NCBI GenBank assembly: GCA_013420905.1
Contig: JAAXNY010000004.1
Location: 2,542,001 to 2,606,000 of the forward strand
Source of the DNA: Collybia mongolica
Lineage: Eukaryota; Basidiomycota; Agaricomycetes; Agaricales; Clitocybaceae
Direction: 5' to 3'
Length of the DNA: 64,000 bases
The translations under genes and the position numbers were made by a program. The first letter of the stretch is position 1; each line of letters opens with the position of its first letter. Shown one piece after another: positions 11,640 to 23,370 of the stretch. The notes under the pieces were generated by a model. It worked only from the letters and a program-made list of their open reading frames with translations. It was not told the DNA's origin and did not search any database.

Positions 11640-12590
11640 CCAATTGTGTGATATAAGGAAGTAATATCAATGCAAATGCCTATCAATGCTTCTTGATCTT
11701 TTACCACCACCATCTGACCATGGGAATTTGTCCCTCCTGCACTAGGTTATCCCTAAACTACCTAACACCTCATCCCTAATCAACATTGCCCTTCATCAGA
11801 CCACTCTTTTGGCCTGGGCCACTATCCTTTTATACCATATCCAAATTTCTAACTTATCAGAGCTGATCCTGACTATCTGCAGGGTCATCTCATCTTGCCT
11901 GTACTGGGGGCTTCACTAATCTGTTCACATCCACCTCATCAACTACCAGGCCACATGAGGACACCACAACTCTTGTACTCTGCTTCATGCAGATCCTTAG
12001 GGAGTGTCACCACCAACATTTTCGACAATTTATTTGTACTTGCTTAACCACTACACCCAAATACAAAAGGAGGAAGGGGTCTGGCCTCCAATCAGCTACT
12101 GTCCCTGCACAGAGCACACCTCTTGGGGAGAATGCCAGTTTATTGTCCTATGGTGGGATTTGGCAGCCTCATTTTGGAGGGGAGTCATTGCTTTGGGAGA
12201 GCGGTGTGGAACAGGGGGGAAAGTAATAGGGGGGATTCAGGAGAGGGGGAGCAGGTTTGAGGTATGGGTTGTTCATTTAGATTGGACATTTATCTTTGAC
12301 ACTGGGGGGGAGTAATGGGTTTCCAGGGTGACCTGAAAATACCAGGGGGGGAGTGGAACGGGGTACCAATGTGAAGGGAGGGGACCATGCCCCAACAAGC
12401 AAAGGCAAACCTTTAAGGCATTGGGAGGTTCAGACATGGTACAGTACAATACTGTTGGACTGCAGGTATCCTCAGTCTAGACCTGTAATATGACCTGGAG
12501 AGCAACTTAGTGTACAGCTCCACCCTGATGGCCCATACAGATTACTTAGTGGTAATAGGTGTTTATGCCCACATGTAGCTGGGTCAAACC
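11640..12590. other. E1 interior without recognisable genes
   Basis: C/T-rich then G-rich DNA. It differs from the equivalent place in the second E copy after about 11640. No frame shows a domain I recognise; frames of up to about 130 codons in 10960-12315 are not conserved in the sister copy. Confidence 0.4.
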
Positions 12591-12899
12591 CACATGTGCT
12601 TAATATTATTATATGACCAAAAAAAAAAAAAATTGCAAATGCCTATAATAGAACCAAGTTCCCACAGTATTGAAATATATATCAACTATTCAACATTTAA
12701 CAATTTATTTCTAGTCTTGCATCCTGGGTTAATCAAGAACTTATCAGATATGCTAAAAATAGAAATATCATCATCAAAGACAAAGTTCAAACAAATGTAC
12801 ATATGCCTGTTAAGTGTTTTTTGTTGTGTTATCACATACTATATTTAAGCGTACTTATATAGCTAGCCATTGTCAAGATATTGAGCATTATAGATTCCA

Positions 12900-14278
12900 G
12901 GAGCATCCACATTGACTTGTTTGGCTATGCTTATGGCCAAGTAATATATAAATGTGATGTTAAAATAGATATAACAAGAGGTTATAATCAAATTTGGAAA
13001 GGTACAAACAAATATAAATATACATTTCCTGGTGTACCCCCTCCATAGGTCTAGGAGTAGTGGCAATTTTAATTGTCTCTGTTAGCCTTGTATTTGCTGA
13101 GATATGCATCATCTATATTGTGGGAACTTCAGTAATATTGTTTGTTTGGCCAGATGTTGGCGAAGTAATATACAGATCATAGTCATTTGTAAAATGTAGT
13201 AAGAAAATTGTTGTTGATAATGTGGTTTGGAAGGGTACAAACAACTACAAATACATATAAACATACATATAATGTATTCCTTTACAATATGTAGTAGTAG
13301 CATGTCCATCAGCTTTGTATTTGCTGAGATAAGTATCATCTATATTGTGGGAAATTTCTTTAGTATTATTGTTTGTTTGGCCAGATGTGTGGTGAAATGA
13401 TATACAGACAGTATTCATTTACAATATGTTGCAAGAAATTTATTGTTGATGAGGTTTAGAAAAATAAAAACAAATACAAACACTTACAAACATATACATG
13501 AGGTACTACTTCACCATATCTAATACTAGCAATTTAAATTACATCCATAAGCCTTGTTGTTGTTGAGATATGCAATGATTTATATTGTGGGAACTTTGAT
13601 GTTATTGTTTGTTTGGATAGCTGTGTGGCAAAGTCATATACAAACTTGATATTCATTTGTAACATGCTTGTAGTGAGAGAGCTGCTTTTGATCATGATGT
13701 TTGAAGGTGTACAAACAAATACAAATACATATAAATATCTCCATTGGGTAGCCCCTCATCATATCTAGTAGTAGCAATTTAAATTGCATCCATAGGTCTT
13801 GTCATTGTTGAGATATGTAATGTTTTGTATTGTGGGAAAAGTTTGACCCAAAGTGGAACAAGCCTCTTGTAATCGTGCTTACGTTTGTCAACTACACTGT
13901 TAGAGCTAACAGCGTAGTTGACAAACGTAAGCATGATTATGCAGTGGACAGTTATTAATTAATTCTTGAGATATCCTAAGAAAAAGACCAATTAACTCGA
14001 ATTTATATTATTAAATGCTGCGCTCAGTTGCCTTTTTTGCTCGAAATCCGCGCGTCGGCTAATTTTGATTCCCACAGTTAGAAAAATATTTCCACGACTA
14101 CAAAGTGTTACTGATGTACTTCAAAATGTTTACTGATCATGTTCTAATGAAATCTCGGAACACTTCAAACTTACTAACTGTGGGAAAAACAACACTGGAT
14201 CTTGTTGGGTACGCTGAATTTTCCCCGCAAACCCAGGATGATGAACAAGTTACTTATGTAAACATAAGGACTTGTAAA
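12900..14278 (+). repeat. Right arm of E1: tandem units of about 235 bases plus terminal part
   Basis: Inverted match to 5966-7345. Tandem units carry CCCACAATATAGATGATGCA-type words. A palindrome lies at 13876-13933, and the end is ACTTATGTAAACATAAGG. Long arms built from tandem units recall Foldback-type elements, but here only the right end of E1 has such an arm. Confidence 0.6.
13876..13933. repeat. 28-base palindrome, second copy
   Basis: Arms 13876-13903 and 13906-13933 with centre AG and one mismatch. It is the counterpart of 6308-6365 in the opposite arm. Confidence 0.85.
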
Positions 14279-16455
14279 GAAGCTCCCCTACAAGTGGTAC
14301 AGGGTATATGTTCTTTATTGTTCCTTCATTTAGTCTCCTGTAATCCTGAGTTGGTCGAAGTTTTGCTGAATCTTTCTTTGATACAAAGAAGAAGGGTGAT
14401 GGTCTGATGTATCCTTTTTGCATGTTTTCATCAATGAATTCATCCAGTTTTCCTTGTTCTGCCAGACTGGTGGGATAGATCTTACAATCCTTTGGAATGA
14501 AGTCGGGTTTTAGATCTATTGTGTGGTCCCATGATTGTCATGTTGGCATTCTTTCTGAGTTTGTTTTGTTGAATAATGATGCGTATTCTTGATAGAATTC
14601 TGGTAGTGTCTTCTTTGGCTTCTGGTCTTCAATTTCTGCCTTGTGTTCCAGTTCCTGTGATATTGATGTCTTTGCCTTGATCCAAATGGATTCTTCTTTG
14701 TCATCTTCCAGGTAGATGTATGTCCTAAGTAGGTTGGTTTCTTGTTCATCATCTCTTTCATTGATTCCTAAAAGAATTGGTTGCCAATCTTCAAGGGGTT
14801 GATTCCTTGGGATTTCTTCTGGGTATTCTTCCTGTATTTCTGTTACTGTTGCCTTGGGGTATTGCTGTGTTTGTTTCATCTGTCAGATTTCTATATTATT
14901 TCAGATTGCTTCTGATAGAACTCCTTTTCTGATGCTTGGTCTGAAGTCAAGTGTTCCTTTCTCCCAATCAATCTTGGGGTTGTACCATTTTAACCATGGT
15001 AGTCCAAGGATGATGTTTTCTTTTCCTAATCTGCTAACTAATAGTCGGATTCTGATTTCTTCATCTCCAATTCAAATCTTGGTCCATACACAGTCTGTGA
15101 TGTTCCCTGATTTGTTCTTTGTTCTGTCTATGTTTCTGACTGAGATTGACTTTCTCAGTGGGGTTGTCTTTATTTTGTTTTCTTCAACAAATGTTTTGTC
15201 AATGAAGATTCCTCCAGCTCCACAATTGATAAGTCCAATTGCTGGGGTTTTGATGTTTTTCTGTTCTTCAATCACTGTAATTGGAATAGAAAGAGATTGT
15301 CAATTCATTTCTCCTAAAATTACAGGTGATAGTGTAACAGAATAAGTCTTGGCAGGTACTGACATTGATTCAGGCCACCGCTTTAAAAACCCTCATCTTC
15401 CATATTCTTTATGGTGATCTCCTTCTCTTCTTTGTCCAATCCTGCTAAAAGGGATTGGATCTTTGTATAGGCATCTTTGCCTTTCATTGGTACTTTTGGG
15501 TCTTCCTTTTGTGGGGTCTGGGGAATAGAGCCTCCAGCTCTATGGTCTGATGCTCAATGTCCATACTTGTGACATTTGAAACATAATCCTCACTTCATGT
15601 CTTTCCTGGATAGTCAATCAATCTATATCCATTGCGTTTGGGTCTCTGGCATTGTTTGGGACATATTGGGGATTGTTCTGCTGGAAATTGTATTTCTTTC
15701 CGTTGTTTCCTCTGATTCATGCTACAATTGACCTTGCATGTCTGAACTGGGTGTCAAATATGGATGCTTTCTGGTACCAGCCTTTGATGGTGGTAGGTGG
15801 GTTATCCATTGTTAAAATCTTCTGCATCAAGGAGGGTGGTATTCCTTCCATGAAGTACTCGATGAGTGCTTTGTCTTCCGTGATCTGGCTTTCTGATGCA
15901 GCTGATTTGAACTCTGCAATGTAATCATCTGCTGTCATGTTTCCTTGCATGCACAGCATCTTCAGGGTCTGTCTGGTGTCTCCTGCTTCATCTGGTGTGG
16001 AAAACGCTTCTTTGACTGTCATCATAAAATCTGTGAAAGTGCCTGGGTTTTCACTTTTTTCTCCATACCAGGACTTCTTCCATGATCCTGCTGTTCCTCC
16101 TTTTATATATGAAAGCACATAAAGGATTCTTTTCCAATCCATGTTGTAAATTCTGTGTTCACTCCCAAGTACATCTTGCAATCAAGGACAAAGTCCTTTG
16201 TTATCTTTCTGTTTCCATCAAAAATATTGGGTGAGCTGAGTTTGATCTCAGTGGGTCTTTGTTTGTCTGCCATTTCTATGTCAGAATTGGGTGGTATCAG
16301 GGAGTCTGGTGATTTGGGTTTTGGTGGTTCTTTAGGTTCCTTTCTTTTAGAACTTTCTGTCTTTGGTTTTGGTGTTGTGGGTGTTTCTATCATCTGTGTG
16401 ACTACTGCAAGTCTTGGCTGTTCTTCTGCATCTTGGAAGTCTTTGTTGCTGAAGG
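14279..16455 (-). pseudogene. Gypsy-2c gag, protease and start of RT, decayed
   Basis: Continuation of 8807-9577 across the E1 insertion. Read downward from 16455: gag N-terminus (NKDFQDAEEQPRL, FDGNRKITKDFVLDCKMYL), gag core (FMEGIPPSLMQKILTMDNPP), a damaged zinc knuckle near 15560, the gag end with GGGTTTTTAA near 15385, then protease (GLINCGAGGIFIDKTFVEEN, where Gypsy-2 has LIDCGAG), the spacer region, and RT as far as PLQ. The catalytic Asp of the protease is Asn here. Frame changes and stops are present. The match to other copies ends at about 16455, so the 5' LTR is lost. Confidence 0.85.
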
Positions 16456-17453
16456 CGCTGATAGGGCCCGAAATTGTTTGCACTTATAAAGTCAACAAGT
16501 AAGGCTATTAGTATCATTTCTAATAACCAAGTAAATGGTAATAAAGGATTAGAGTTGAGCTCTGAGATGGCTAATCAGAGTGAACTAGTCTAATGGATAA
16601 TACACTATCAGTACAGAGGACTATGAGTATGGCCTATTATTAGCCCTATTCACCATGCCTGGTTACAACCTCAGTATCTTAGTTCATAAGTAACTGTTGT
16701 AGTATGATATCATTAGTCTGGGGATCATCATTAATAGGAGAAGTAATTGTAAATTTGGGACTTGCACAACCCAATCCTAGTCAGGGGCACTTGGTATTAA
16801 CTACTGGAAGAAACGGGACACCATGAATAACAACTGGGATGATCAGGAGAAGTAAACAACAGTGCCATGCTATTTTAAATAACCAAGCACATGGTTGGGC
16901 CTTGATAAGAGTTTAGCCAGCTCTTTCAATATTGGATAAGTAACCAGTAATGACATAATTGGCATGCATGGCATGCGCGCCAAGTCGTAGAGGACGGGTC
17001 AGCATTAAATACAAGATCCTTGGCATGGGGGAGCACAGTTCCATATAAAATTTACAATTCCTTATGATATTTAGTTTGTACACTATAAATAGACTGTAGA
17101 TGAGTAGCGCAAAGGTAAGGAATCTTGCCCCCACTTTGCGCTACTATAGAGTATACAAATCACATTTGTTAAAACACTATTGCATGCCTGAATTAAGGCT
17201 CAGATTGCTTCAAAGTTGTCTTGATTGGAATTGTTTGAAGAGATCACAGAATTGAAGAGTCTTAGTTCACTTGGAACTTAGTACCGCATTGTCCATTGGA
17301 ATTACTAGGCACTTGGCCTTTAGTGCACTTGGCACTGTTTGTTTAATAAGTCACTTGGACTTATAGATCCACTTGGGATCATTAATAATTGAACATACAC
17401 TTGGTACTCAGTCTATTGGATCAAGAGATATTATAAATATACCTAGCAAGCTT
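16456..17453. other. Unassigned, possibly LTR-like DNA
   Basis: AT-rich with no gene. Contains GTAGCGCAAAG and its complement near 17104-17145 (a possible hairpin) and TGTTAAAACACTATTG at about 17168. Its position next to a gag gene and an LTR-like arm suggests retroelement flank, but no paired copy confirms it. Confidence 0.3.
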
Positions 17454-18157
17454 TAAACTTGTGTTAAAGCTTTGTCTGAATCAAACCTGTCAAGAGATCA
17501 TTGGAAAGGGCCTTGACTAGTACTGTTACAAATTCCCTACTCACATGCCCTTATCATTTCTTTTCTTACATACTACTGATTGCCGGATACTTATCGACTC
17601 TTATCTTTCAAAGGCCCATATATGCACTTCCTTTCCCATGCTTATTCATCCTTTGAATTATGCTTACTCATTCTCATCTTAGCTTACTCATTCCTTTATC
17701 TATAACCAATAGCGTAAACCATGCTTATCGGACTCTTACATATATATACGGATAGTTTAGCTTAGCTAGCTCTTTAGCTTGACCTAGCTGAATCAACCTT
17801 ATTCATCTACTCTGATCTCTTGACGCGAACTTGATCCTACTTGCCTTACGAAGGGAGTAGTGCATCTTTGATTCAACGATCTGACTTTAGCCCCATTGAG
17901 GGAGTCATTGGACATTAGACTTACAAAGTCAACGGTCTATAGTGAATGAACGATAAACCAGATTGATCCAAAGGATAAGGCTTAAACAGCTGTAACAAGT
18001 ACTATTCAAAGCTTAGTGCTTCCAAGCACTTGAACCTGAACTCAAAACAGGCGATTCCTACTGTTTGTGTGTTGATTGTTAGATTTGGTGTGTGTGTGTG
18101 TAAGAGATTACATTTCATAGCATCAGCACACTTATAGCACAGGAGCCCCCTTTCAGT
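17454..18157 (+). repeat. Left inverted arm beside a gag gene, split by a solo LTR
   Basis: 17454-17523 plus 17998-18157 match 19497-19728 in reverse orientation (words AACTTGTGTT, CTGAATCAAACCTGTC, GTGTGTGTGTAAGAG). Both arms border the gag region. Two LTRs would be direct repeats, so this is an inversion or an inverted-end element. Confidence 0.6.
17524..17997 (-). mobile_element. Solo LTR of the Gypsy-2b subfamily
   Basis: 474 bases from TGTTACAAATTC to CAGCTGTAACA, flanked by the 5-base duplication AGTAC (17519-17523 and 17998-18002). It closely matches the 475-base LTRs of Gypsy-2b, read in the opposite orientation on the plus strand. The internal region was lost by LTR-LTR recombination. 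Strand is uncertain only by naming: the LTR itself reads TGTTACA to GTAACA on the plus strand. Confidence 0.9.
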
Positions 18158-19400
18158 GCTATTTGTGGCATGGTTCTGAACAGTTGCTTGTTGAAGCGCT
18201 TTCATTACATCCTTGAATCCACTCCTTGTATTCTTCTCATTTACTTGGAGATGGTCTAATAAATTAACTATTTGTTGTTTTATTTTGTCCATCTCCACTT
18301 TGATCTTGGGCACTGCTGTTGCTGTTACAGACATTATAAAAGATCTATTCATGTCTGGAATATTCATGTTGGCTACGCCTTCAGAAATGCTGATTGCAGT
18401 TGCTATAACTTCCTCCAGATCATACTGATCTCCTTTTTGTCGTGTGAGCACGGCAGCTTTGGCAATAGTATTAGGATCTGCTTGGTTGTTTGTAGCAATG
18501 GCCTGTCCTGCCTGTGTGGCATTAGACTGATTATTCCCTAGCAGGGTTAGCCTTCCTTGTACTTGGGATCTGAAGACTTTGTCTAGACACCCCAAGAACT
18601 TGGTAACTAATTCTTGGTCAGAGATAATAGGTGGCCTAACTCCCAAGAGTTTAATAGATTCTGCTTTGAATTCATGCTTTAGCTTTTTCAGCGTGGCCTC
18701 ATCAGTTACTCCAATATGTGGGTTGGCATGACACACTGCTTCTAACTTGGCTACTGATCCTTCTACTTGATCAAGTGCTTCCAGATAACTAGAGATCAAC
18801 TCTGTTTTGAAATCTGTCCAAGTGCCTGTTTTATAGTGGTCTAATGCCCTCCACTCATTCTCTGATTGTAGGTCTGCATACTTTCCTAACATTAACTTCT
18901 TTTCTTTATCATTTGTAATGTTACACTCCTTCCATAGGACCTCCATGCACTCCAGAACCTGGATTAAGCCTGTGGGCTCTTTTCCTTTGAATACTGGTGC
19001 ATCACGGGTGCCTGGTTGGGGCATATATTTACAAGGGGGTTCAGTCATGATTACTGAACAGTTCTGAGTAGCTAACAAGTTTGGGTTTGCTACTGGGTTT
19101 ACTACGGATGATCTTCCATGCGCTACTGGTCTACTAGTAGTTGATATGTTTCCTAAGGGCTCTGGGGTTCTAAATACTTGCCTTGGTCCTGAAGATCCAA
19201 AGGCTGGTTGTGAAGATCCTCGTGTGCACGCATGTCTAGGAGGTGGTAATGGCTCTGTTACTCCAGCGTTTTGCAAATTTTTAGTCCTACACATTTTTGT
19301 AGCTACTTGTCTTGCAAGTGGCTGATTAGTTAGTCTGTTTGACAAGCTGGCTTGTGGGCGTGGCTCTTGAGACAGATTGACTAAACTTTCTCTGCTCTAC
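18158..19400 (-). CDS. Retrotransposon gag-like protein without attached pol
   Basis: Long open minus frame from upstream of 19345 to 18002, of which the part above 18158 is gag. Recognisable fungal Gypsy-type gag features: DAPVFKGKEPTGL, MLGKYADLQSENEWRAL, GTWTDFKTELISSYLEAL, LRVKPPI-like VRPPIISDQELVTKFL and DVMKALQQA. At the end, LLCYKCAD is the first half of a zinc knuckle; the frame then runs into the inverted arm, so the knuckle is cut. No protease, RT or integrase follows. The frame upstream of 19345 is open without an ATG; 19345 itself is a TTG. Likely a truncated gag of a different retroelement lineage than Gypsy-1 and Gypsy-2. Confidence 0.65.
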
Positions 19401-19496
19401 TTCAATTTGTAGACAATGTTACTCGTCTTGGTATAATATTTTTCAAAGAAAGATGCTCTTCTTAGACTATTCAAAACTCTGAACCCTTGCAGTGGG

Positions 19497-19728
19497 CTCC
19501 AGATGAAAGGGGGCTCCTGGGCTATAAGTGTGCTGATGCTATGAAATGTAATCTCTTACACACACACACACCAAATCTAACAATCAACACACAAACAGTA
19601 GGAATTGCCTGTTTTGAGTTCGGGTTCAAGTGCTTAGAAGCACTAAGCTTTGAATAGTACTAGTCAAGGCTCTTTCCAATGATCTCTCGACAGGTTTGAT
19701 TCAGACCAAAGCTTCAACACAAGTTTAA
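19497..19728 (-). repeat. Right inverted arm beside the gag gene
   Basis: Inverted match to 17454-18157 without the solo LTR. It repeats the last coding bases of gag (CYKCADAMKC reads as GYKCADAMKC here). It ends at the left boundary of the second E copy. Confidence 0.6.
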
Positions 19729-20263
19729 CTTGAGGTAGAGGGCCATTACTGGCAGATACGAGTCCTTATGTTTTTTTTTTGATTAACTTTTCTTTATATT
19801 TCTAGAACCAGGTTGTTGCAATAGAACTAGCTATCCAGAATCTCTTTAACTTTATATTACTTTTTTTTGTTGATAAGTTTGGTTCTGGAACACTTGTCAG
19901 GCATTGTCCTAGAATTAGATTGTAGGGTACAGGGAGTAGCTTGACATCATGGAAGGCCTGATGGATACACAACATGAAGATGTAATATGACCACACATTT
20001 GAGCTTGCCAAATACTTGTTGCACTTCTGTAAGGGGTCATGTTGCCAAGAGGCTCAGACAGGGAGCAGTATACACAGTATGAATAACCATGCAGGGAAGG
20101 GATGAGCATAGAGCACTAGAGGCTTGACTATGAGTAGAGAACACAGCCCAAGTCTATTGCAAAGGTGCCCTTCCATGAAGAGGAAGGGGCACCTTATATA
20201 CAGTACATTGTACCTATGTCTCAAATAACAACAGAATCTGATATCAGTAACTCTACTGATGTA

Positions 20264-21871
20264 CAGTGGCTCAAAAAACTGCCCCAATGTTTGTACATTT
20301 TTGAAAGATCAATATGGTATGAAGTGCTGACATAAGCAGGGAACCTGGGGTAATTATGTAAGATACTATGACATCGTGGCTTTCCAATGGACCCTGGATC
20401 ATGTGATTTGGATCAATATCCATTAAGCTATAAGCCAAACAAAATGGTTACTTATTGGGGCAGTTTTTTGACCCTTATCTTATTTTCCATTATTCTGGCA
20501 TTTATGATCCAATGCAAGAACATTATGGACTGTGGGAAGAATAAACAATGTCATGTGACTTTATTTGTATCAATTTGACATGTTGGAATTGGTTCAATCA
20601 TCTTCTTGACCTCTTACCACCATCATGAAAGCCATTTCTACTGCTCAGCACAATACTGTTGTTTCTCTCCTCAATGAGGGCTATTCTCAGCGTCAAATCA
20701 AGGAGAAAACTGGTCTAGGGAAGGGTACCATCAGTAGGATCAGCAAAGATGTGGATGGAAACAAAGAAAACAACCTTGGTGGCTGCCCCTCCAAGCTGTC
20801 TGTTCGTGACAAACAGTCAATTATTCGTCAAATCAAGTCAGGGAAGCTTGATAATGCAGTTCAGGCTACCCAATTCATCAATGGCATCATCCCCAATCCT
20901 GTCACACCCCAGACAGTCAGAAATGCACTCAAGGAAAATCAATTTTATGCTGCTACAAAGAGGAAAGCTCCTCTTCTCAAACGAGCCCATCGCATCCGGC
21001 GTCTCCAGTTTGCAAAATATCATGAAAGCTGGACTGTGGAGGACTGGAAAAGGGTTCTATGGACAGATGAGACCAAAATCAATAGGATTGGGTCAGATGG
21101 AAAGGTTTATGTCTGGAAACAAAGGGGAGAACCACCATCTGATAGAACAACATCACCTACTGTCAAACATGGAGGAGGAGGAAACCTCATGGTATGGGGT
21201 TGTATGGGGTGGAATGGAGTGGGAAAGCTCATAGAGGTGCAGGGGAACATGGACAAGGTTCAATACTGTGAAATTTTGGAGAGTGGAGTTCAGGAAAGTT
21301 TTGAGAAGTTGGAAATGGTGGATGGCGAGCGCTACTTTCAGCAAGATAACGACCCCAAACACACATCTGGACTGGCCACACAGTGGTTTGAAGACAACAA
21401 CATTCAAGTCCTTGGCTGGCCTGCCCAATCCCCTGACATGAATCCAATAGAACACCTTTGGGAACATCTCAAGCGCCGTCTTAAAGAATATCCGACACCA
21501 CCCAAAGGAGTACATGAGTTGTGGGATAGATTGGCTGAAGAGTGGGGTGAAATTCCACTAGAGGTATGCCAAAACCTGATAGAAAGTATGCCCAGGCGGA
21601 TACAAGCAGTTATAAAGGCAAAAGGTGGTCATACAAAGTATTAGATAGAAAATTAATAGAGGGTCAAAAAACTGCCCCAATGAGTAATCATTTTGTTTGG
21701 CCTATAGCTTAATGGGTTTTGATCCAAATCACATGATCCAGGGTCCATTGGAAAGCCACGATGTCATAGTATCTTACATAATTACCCCAGGTCCCCTGCT
21801 TATGTCAGCACTTCATACCATATTGATCTTTCAAAAATGTACAAACATTGGGGCAGTTTTTTGAGCCACTG
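20264..21871 (+). mobile_element. Complete Tc1-family transposon
   Basis: 1608 bases with ends CAGTGGCTC and GAGCCACTG, TA on both sides (20262-20263 and 21872-21873) and inverted terminal regions of about 210 bases. The same place in E1 (near 10124) has no insert, giving an empty-site comparison. Within each terminal region the 18-base word around CAAAAAACTGCCCC occurs twice in opposite orientation (outer and inner). Confidence 0.95.
20625..21644 (+). CDS. Tc1-like DD34E transposase
   Basis: 339 codons from an ATG, the usual Tc1 length, with no stop or frame break. The helix-turn-helix N-terminal part contains SLLNEGYSQRQIKEKTGLGK and GTISRISKD. The catalytic domain has the first Asp in VLWTDETKI, the second in FQQDNDPKHTS and the Glu in SPDMNPIEHLWEHLKRRL; the last two are 34 residues apart by family convention. 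It cuts and pastes its element by binding the inverted ends in the nucleus. A complete frame, both ends and the TA duplication are present, so it could be active; no promoter evidence. Confidence 0.93.
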   Translation: MKAISTAQHNTVVSLLNEGYSQRQIKEKTGLGKGTISRISKDVDGNKENNLGGCPSKLSVRDKQSIIRQIKSGKLDNAVQATQFINGIIPNPVTPQTVRNALKENQFYAATKRKAPLLKRAHRIRRLQFAKYHESWTVEDWKRVLWTDETKINRIGSDGKVYVWKQRGEPPSDRTTSPTVKHGGGGNLMVWGCMGWNGVGKLIEVQGNMDKVQYCEILESGVQESFEKLEMVDGERYFQQDNDPKHTSGLATQWFEDNNIQVLGWPAQSPDMNPIEHLWEHLKRRLKEYPTPPKGVHELWDRLAEEWGEIPLEVCQNLIESMPRRIQAVIKAKGGHTKY

Positions 21872-23370
21872 TAACAATACATCTGTGATATGTTAGTCCA
21901 GAGTAAACTACTATCTGTCAAGGGGTTGAAGCAGTGTGTGTCAGAATAATAGATACATATAACAGTGAGGCTATGCAAGCTGTGCAATAGTGATTCTAAT
22001 GGCTAGATGTGGACAAACAAGTGATCCCCTTACAACTTCACCCATATCCATGGTTATACCAATAGAAGTTGGTGTTTATAGATCCTATACAAATATCCAC
22101 CAATAAAAGGTAACAATATATATCTAGGCATTTTCCTTAAAAACAAGTCAGCTGGTAAAGTGGGGACTCAGACTCTCAGAGATGGACTATGTGAAAAAAT
22201 TAACAAACTTGGAAATGTAGATCCATATTTGTATATTCCAAATATACAACCAACTCAGTAGCTTCTCTGGGGACTTTATGCTGAGCTATATGGGCCACAC
22301 AGACCACACAGACAAATGCAGGTGTCTACAGTCTGAGCTCAGACCCTGTTTGGCAGGGAGCCCTGCTTAATTGGCAGTCTGCATCTGAGCCAAGTCAAAG
22401 CTAAGTCCATAAATCCACACTGTTACTTGGATGCTCAGACCCAGTTTGGAACAACTCCTCATGAAGTCCATGCAGACTGTCCAGATTGCTTACTTAATCA
22501 TAGTTACCATTGCTTATTTAATGCACAAAAATGCAATATTTTGGAGAGTCAAATACAAGGCCTCAAGGTTACATGTCATGTGCATAAAGCATGCAGATTA
22601 ACCATTTGGTAAGTCCAAGGTGCTTGTTTTTATAATGACCCCTGCTGCCTACTCTTGGCCATTACTGGCAATGGCTGAATATTGTTGATAGGTACTACAT
22701 CACCTGTCAGCCTTGTTGTCAACCTCCACCACTACATTCCCAGCTGCCTCACCCATCGCCTCCCTGCCATATGATTGTGCACAATACTGCCAAGTACAAT
22801 GCCAGGTCCCACTGCCATGGATACCACCACCCTCTCTCATACCCACCCCTCTCAGTGAAAATAACAACTGCAAAATCACAACAATAAGAGCTGCAGCAAG
22901 AACTACAGAGGCACCTGTCATATTACCAGTGACTGCCTGACCACATCTGCTAGTGAGCAGCTAGCATGGTGGACATGGGTGGTGCAGTGGTGTATTCCAT
23001 ATGGTAGAACCATCACCTGGTGGCTGGGTGTGCACCCCTGGATGTGCTGTCTAGACCAAGTAGTGCCAATCACCCCTGTGCCCAAACCAGATGTGTGTAA
23101 GGTGAGTGCATATGTGCCTCACATCTAGTTGCTCAGATATACCTTGTTCTATTGTATATGCACCTATATGCTACTGTATACCTTGAGACTACCTTGGTGT
23201 AATTCTATCTACCTTGTGATATGTTCTTATTCCTTTTACAAATATTAGTTTACTTCTTACTAATACTTTACCCCTGTACTATTTGCACAGCTCTAGTAGG
23301 CTGATATAGACTTCTGGTACACCCACAGTATTTATCCAATGTACCTATTTATAGATTGGACTACCCACTT

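Larger units (their letters stand above)
9578..14278 (+). mobile_element. Element E1, unclassified repeat family inserted in Gypsy-2c
   Basis: The Gypsy sequence GTTTGTCA|AGAAGC is interrupted here. The insert starts CTTGAGGTAGAGGG, exactly as the second copy starts at 19729 in a different flank, which fixes the left end. The right end is CATAAGGACTTG, matched by the outer end of E3. No convincing target duplication (1-3 bases at most). TACAAGTCCTTATG near 9613 and its complement near 14266 are short inverted repeats. No transposase is recognisable, so it is non-autonomous or of a type I cannot name. It holds a short chromovirus-like fragment and right-arm tandem repeats. Confidence 0.6.

Noticed and set aside
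9578..14278. Element E as a Helitron
   Set aside because: No TC start, no CTRR end with hairpin and no insertion between A and T; the palindrome lies about 345 bases from the end.
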